64,000 nucleotides of DNA from Cellulomonas phragmiteti (GTDB lineage: Bacteria > Actinomycetota > Actinomycetes > Actinomycetales > Cellulomonadaceae): the NCBI RefSeq assembly GCF_016862775.1, contig NZ_BONP01000002.1, positions 124,001-188,000 on the forward strand, in the 5' to 3' direction. Shown here one piece after another: positions 61,344 through 64,000 of this stretch. The position numbers were made by a program, and so were the translations under genes. The notes beneath the pieces were generated by a model. It was not told where the DNA came from and did not search any database. It was given only the letters and a program-made list of their open reading frames with translations. Position 1 is the first letter of the stretch. Each line of letters starts with the position of its first letter.

Positions 61344-63029
61344 ATGACACCCACCCCCACCCGTCGCCGACGGGTAGTGGCGGCGCTGCTCGCGCTGCCC
61401 CTGGCCGCCACGGCCGTGCTCGGACCCGCCGGCGCCGCCCAGGCCGCCACCAGCCCGGCCGTCACGGTCGACGTCACCCAGAAGCGGCAGGAGATCCGCG
61501 GCTTCGGCGGCATGAACCACCCCCTGTGGATCGGTGACCTCACCGCCGCCCAGCGGGACAAGGCCTTCGGCAACGGCACCGACCAGCTCGGGTTCTCGAT
61601 GCTGCGGATCTTCGTCAGCGAGGACCGCACCCAGTGGCAGCGGGAGGTCGCCACCGCGCGCCGCGCGATCGAGCAGGGCGCGATCGTCTTCGCCTCCCCC
61701 TGGAACCCGCCGGCCTCGATGACCGAGACCGCCCCCGTCGGCCAGCCGCAGGGCACCGGCACGCTGTACCAGGCGGAGTCCGGCAGCCTGACCAACGCCA
61801 CGGTCGCCTCCCAGCACAGCGGGTCCACCGGCAGCGGCTACGTCGACTTCACCGCGGCCACGGGCGCGAGCGTGCAGCTCAACGGGGTCCTGACCGCGAC
61901 GGCGGGCAAGAAGAACCTCGACATCCGCTACGCGCTGGCCAGCGGCACCCGCTACCTCGACGTGTACGTCAACGGCACCCGCGCCCTGACGAACGTCGCC
62001 TTCCCCGCGACCGGCAGCTGGTCCACCTGGCAGACGATGTCGGTGCAGGTGCAGATCCCCCAGGGCAACGCCAACACCGTGCGGCTCGTCACCACGGGCA
62101 CCGAGGGCCCCAACATCGACAGCGTGCGTGCGACCGGGTGGACCGAGACCTCCAGCGCCAAGCGCCTGCGCTACGACAGCTACGGGGCGTACGCCCAGCA
62201 CCTCGAGGACTTCGTCACCTACATGCGCGGGCAGGGCGTCGACCTGTACGCCATCTCCGTGCAGAACGAGCCCGACTACGCGCACGAGTGGACGGCGTGG
62301 ACGCCGGCGGAGATCACGCGGTTCATGCGCGAGCACGCCGGGCGCATCAGCACCCGCGTCATCGCGCCCGAGTCGTTCCAGTACATCAAGTCGCTGTCCG
62401 ACCCGATCCTCGACGACCCGCAGGCGCTGGCCAACATGGACATCCTCGGCGCGCACCTCTACGGCACGTCGTACGCCAACTTCCCCTACCCCAAGTTCCA
62501 GCAGCAGGGGCAGGGCAAGGAGCTGTGGATGACGGAGGTCTACTACCCGAACAGCGAGATGACGTCGGGCAACCGCTGGCCCGAGTCGCTCGAGGTCGCC
62601 CGGCACATGCACCACGCCATGACGGACGCGCAGTTCCAGGCGTACGTGTGGTGGTACATCCGCCGCGGGTACGGCCCCCTGCAGGAGGACGGGTCCATCA
62701 GCAAGCGCGGCTACGCGATGGCGCACTTCTCGAAGTTCGTGCGGCCCGGCGCCGTCCGCATCGAGACCACCGCCACCCCCCGCCAGGGCGTGTACGTCTC
62801 GGCGTACCAGAACACCGACGGCAAGGTCGCGGTGGTCGTGGTCAACCAGAGCACGACGCGGGTCGCGCAGCCGGTCACCGTGCGCGGCACCAGCACGTCG
62901 CGCGTCACGTCGTACACGACGGACGCGGGGCGCAACCTCGCGCAGCAGACGGGCATCGGGCTGAGCAACGGGACCTTCACGGCCACGCTGCCGGCGCAGA
63001 GCGTCACGACGTTCGTCGTGGACCGCTGA
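61344..63029 (+). CDS. Secreted GH30_8 glucuronoxylanase with a CBM inserted in the catalytic barrel
   Basis: A 561-residue protein. Signal peptide about 1-35. Barrel strands begin TVDVTQKRQEIRGFGGMNH. After FASPWNPPASM the barrel is interrupted by about 127 residues (140-266) that form a CBM35/CBM6-like beta-sandwich (LYQAESGSLTNATV, NTVRLVTTGTEGPNIDSV), then resumes at LRYDSYGAYAQHLEDFV. Acid/base is E309 in QNEPDY, nucleophile E398 in WMTEVYYP. YIRRGYGPLQEDGSISKRGY and AHFSKFVRPG match glucuronoxylan-specific XynC enzymes. GGAGGAG precedes the ATG. Confidence 0.93.
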   Translation: MTPTPTRRRRVVAALLALPLAATAVLGPAGAAQAATSPAVTVDVTQKRQEIRGFGGMNHPLWIGDLTAAQRDKAFGNGTDQLGFSMLRIFVSEDRTQWQREVATARRAIEQGAIVFASPWNPPASMTETAPVGQPQGTGTLYQAESGSLTNATVASQHSGSTGSGYVDFTAATGASVQLNGVLTATAGKKNLDIRYALASGTRYLDVYVNGTRALTNVAFPATGSWSTWQTMSVQVQIPQGNANTVRLVTTGTEGPNIDSVRATGWTETSSAKRLRYDSYGAYAQHLEDFVTYMRGQGVDLYAISVQNEPDYAHEWTAWTPAEITRFMREHAGRISTRVIAPESFQYIKSLSDPILDDPQALANMDILGAHLYGTSYANFPYPKFQQQGQGKELWMTEVYYPNSEMTSGNRWPESLEVARHMHHAMTDAQFQAYVWWYIRRGYGPLQEDGSISKRGYAMAHFSKFVRPGAVRIETTATPRQGVYVSAYQNTDGKVAVVVVNQSTTRVAQPVTVRGTSTSRVTSYTTDAGRNLAQQTGIGLSNGTFTATLPAQSVTTFVVDR

Positions 63030-63046
63030 CGCCACCACGCCCGCGC

Positions 63047-63076
63047 GGCGGCACCCGGGACGTCCCGGGTGCCGCC
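63047..63076. terminator. Bidirectional terminator between GH30 and the DUF1444-like gene
   Basis: GGCGGCACCCGGGA, CG, TCCCGGGTGCCGCC: a perfect 14-bp-arm palindrome lying between two convergent genes, 17 bases after the GH30 stop and one base before the other stop. Confidence 0.75.
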
Positions 63077-63077
63077 G

Positions 63078-63992
63078 TCAGCGTGCGGCGAGCCGATTGA
63101 GCACCGCGCCGAGCTCGTCGTGCACCTCGACGGCGACGCGCCCCTCGTCGTCGAGCCGGCTGACGCGCGTCAGCGCACCGTCGCGCCACCAGTACACGGA
63201 CGGCGAGACGCCGCCCGCTGCCGTGGACCACATCTTTGCCGCGCCGCCGGCCAGGGTCTGCAGGGCCGTGACCACCCCGGAGTCGACGGGCACGTGGAAC
63301 AGCAGGTCCGTGCGGCTGGGGACGGCGACGAGCACGCCGTCGGGGTAGCTGCGCTCGCCGTGCAGGGAGCGCAGCACGTCGGCGAGCACCAGCACCTTGC
63401 TCGCGACGTACACGGACTCCCCGGAGAGCATCTCGAGGCGCGCACCGCCCTCGAGCTCCATGACCTCGTGCTCGACGGGCTCGGCCAGCAGGCGCGCGCG
63501 GCCGGCGGCGAGCAGCCGGTCGAGGCCGACACGCTCGACGTCGTCGTCGCCGAGCGTGGCGACGGTCGCGGGGAAGTCCGCGACGAGCACCTGCAGCAGG
63601 CCGTCGACGACCTCGGTGGCGTAGCCGAGGCGGGCGAGCACCGGCTCGGGCAGCTGGTCGACCGCGGCGACCCGCAGGACCGCGATGTCGAGCAGCTCCT
63701 CCGGGCTCAGGCTGTCGGGGCCGGGCGGCGGGTTGAGCACCTGGTCGACGTGCCGGGCGACGACGGCCGGCCACGCGGCACGTCCCCCGGAGCCGTGGCA
63801 CGTCGCGGCCAGGTTCCACAGGCCGAAGTCGCGGCCGTCGGTGGCCGCGAGGTGGTCGTCGTGGACGACGACCTCGCAGCCGGCGCGCCGGAAGGCGTCG
63901 GCGGCGATCCCGCGCAGGTGCGCGGCGTCGTCCACCGTGAGGAACGGCAACGCCTCGTCCATCGTCGCGGCCTTGCGCGAGAACCACCCCAT
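63078..63992 (-). CDS. Hypothetical protein, weakly DUF1444-like
   Basis: A 304-residue soluble protein. The start MGWFSRKAATMDEALPFL and the segment YPDGVLVAVPSRTDLLFHVPVDS recall DUF1444/YtpQ proteins, but the match is weak. The centre has an LVADFPATVATLG helix region. The ATG lies 8 bases from the window end, so its promoter and ribosome-binding site are mostly outside. Confidence 0.65.
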   Translation of the reverse strand: MGWFSRKAATMDEALPFLTVDDAAHLRGIAADAFRRAGCEVVVHDDHLAATDGRDFGLWNLAATCHGSGGRAAWPAVVARHVDQVLNPPPGPDSLSPEELLDIAVLRVAAVDQLPEPVLARLGYATEVVDGLLQVLVADFPATVATLGDDDVERVGLDRLLAAGRARLLAEPVEHEVMELEGGARLEMLSGESVYVASKVLVLADVLRSLHGERSYPDGVLVAVPSRTDLLFHVPVDSGVVTALQTLAGGAAKMWSTAAGGVSPSVYWWRDGALTRVSRLDDEGRVAVEVHDELGAVLNRLAAR

Positions 63993-64000
63993 GCTCGTCC

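Overview
The window is chromosomal DNA of a very high-GC actinobacterium. The strong bias to G/C in third codon positions, frequent GTG starts, many 4-base GTGA gene overlaps and a set of secreted xylan-degrading enzymes point to a Cellulomonas-like member of the Micrococcales. That placement is inference from content; no rRNA or other taxonomic marker is present. There is one tRNA gene (Arg, anticodon CCT). No transposase, phage gene cluster, rRNA or CRISPR array was recognised.

Layout. 0-10 kb: the end of a penicillin acylase-like gene, an FmdB / SAF-domain / MscL group, a very large helicase-like protein whose catalytic motifs have decayed, then two overlapping transporter genes. 10-16 kb: a tiny secreted peptide gene downstream of an XRE regulator with TPR-like helices, preceded by a CPBP membrane protease and divergent from a radical SAM/SPASM enzyme; then a NarL-type two-component pair. 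16-20 kb: a GH39 glycosidase divergent from its probable LacI regulator, and a YihY membrane protein. 20-30 kb: a ligase-less LigD (phosphoesterase plus polymerase), a GH15 enzyme, an L,D-transpeptidase, a Rho_N-like protein, an alpha/beta hydrolase, a DUF427 protein, and a rifampin monooxygenase-like gene preceded by a match to the rifamycin-associated element. 30-42 kb: a SNF2 ATPase with a small zinc-ribbon partner, an FGGY kinase, a lipoprotein, the olefin operon oleA-oleBC-oleD with 4-base overlaps, and a secreted GH10 xylanase. 42-52 kb: TetR/MFS pair, two decayed genes (ankyrin and ABC ATPase), a second GH10 xylanase, a MarR/azoreductase pair with two perfect operators, DinB and HAD proteins, and a VapBC toxin-antitoxin pair. 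52-64 kb: tRNA-Arg, a double DivIVA-motif protein, hipBA with three phased operators, a LuxR protein lacking its ATPase, HxlR and RidA proteins, a second HAF-repeat protein, an AIM24 protein and a GH30 glucuronoxylanase with a carbohydrate-binding module inserted in its barrel.

How the genes work together. The secreted GH10 (two) and GH30 enzymes would cut xylan and glucuronoxylan outside the cell, and the signal-less GH39 would finish xylo-oligosaccharides inside. GAAA..GTTTC-type palindromes upstream of GH39, the LacI gene and GH30 suggest a shared LacI circuit. The most novel-looking locus is 10.27-14.22 kb. A 39-residue exported peptide ending in PCCKAH sits behind a perfect inverted repeat, next to an XRE-TPR receptor-like regulator, a CPBP protease and a radical SAM/SPASM enzyme. 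This is the layout expected of a peptide-signalling system of RRNPP type, but it is inference only.
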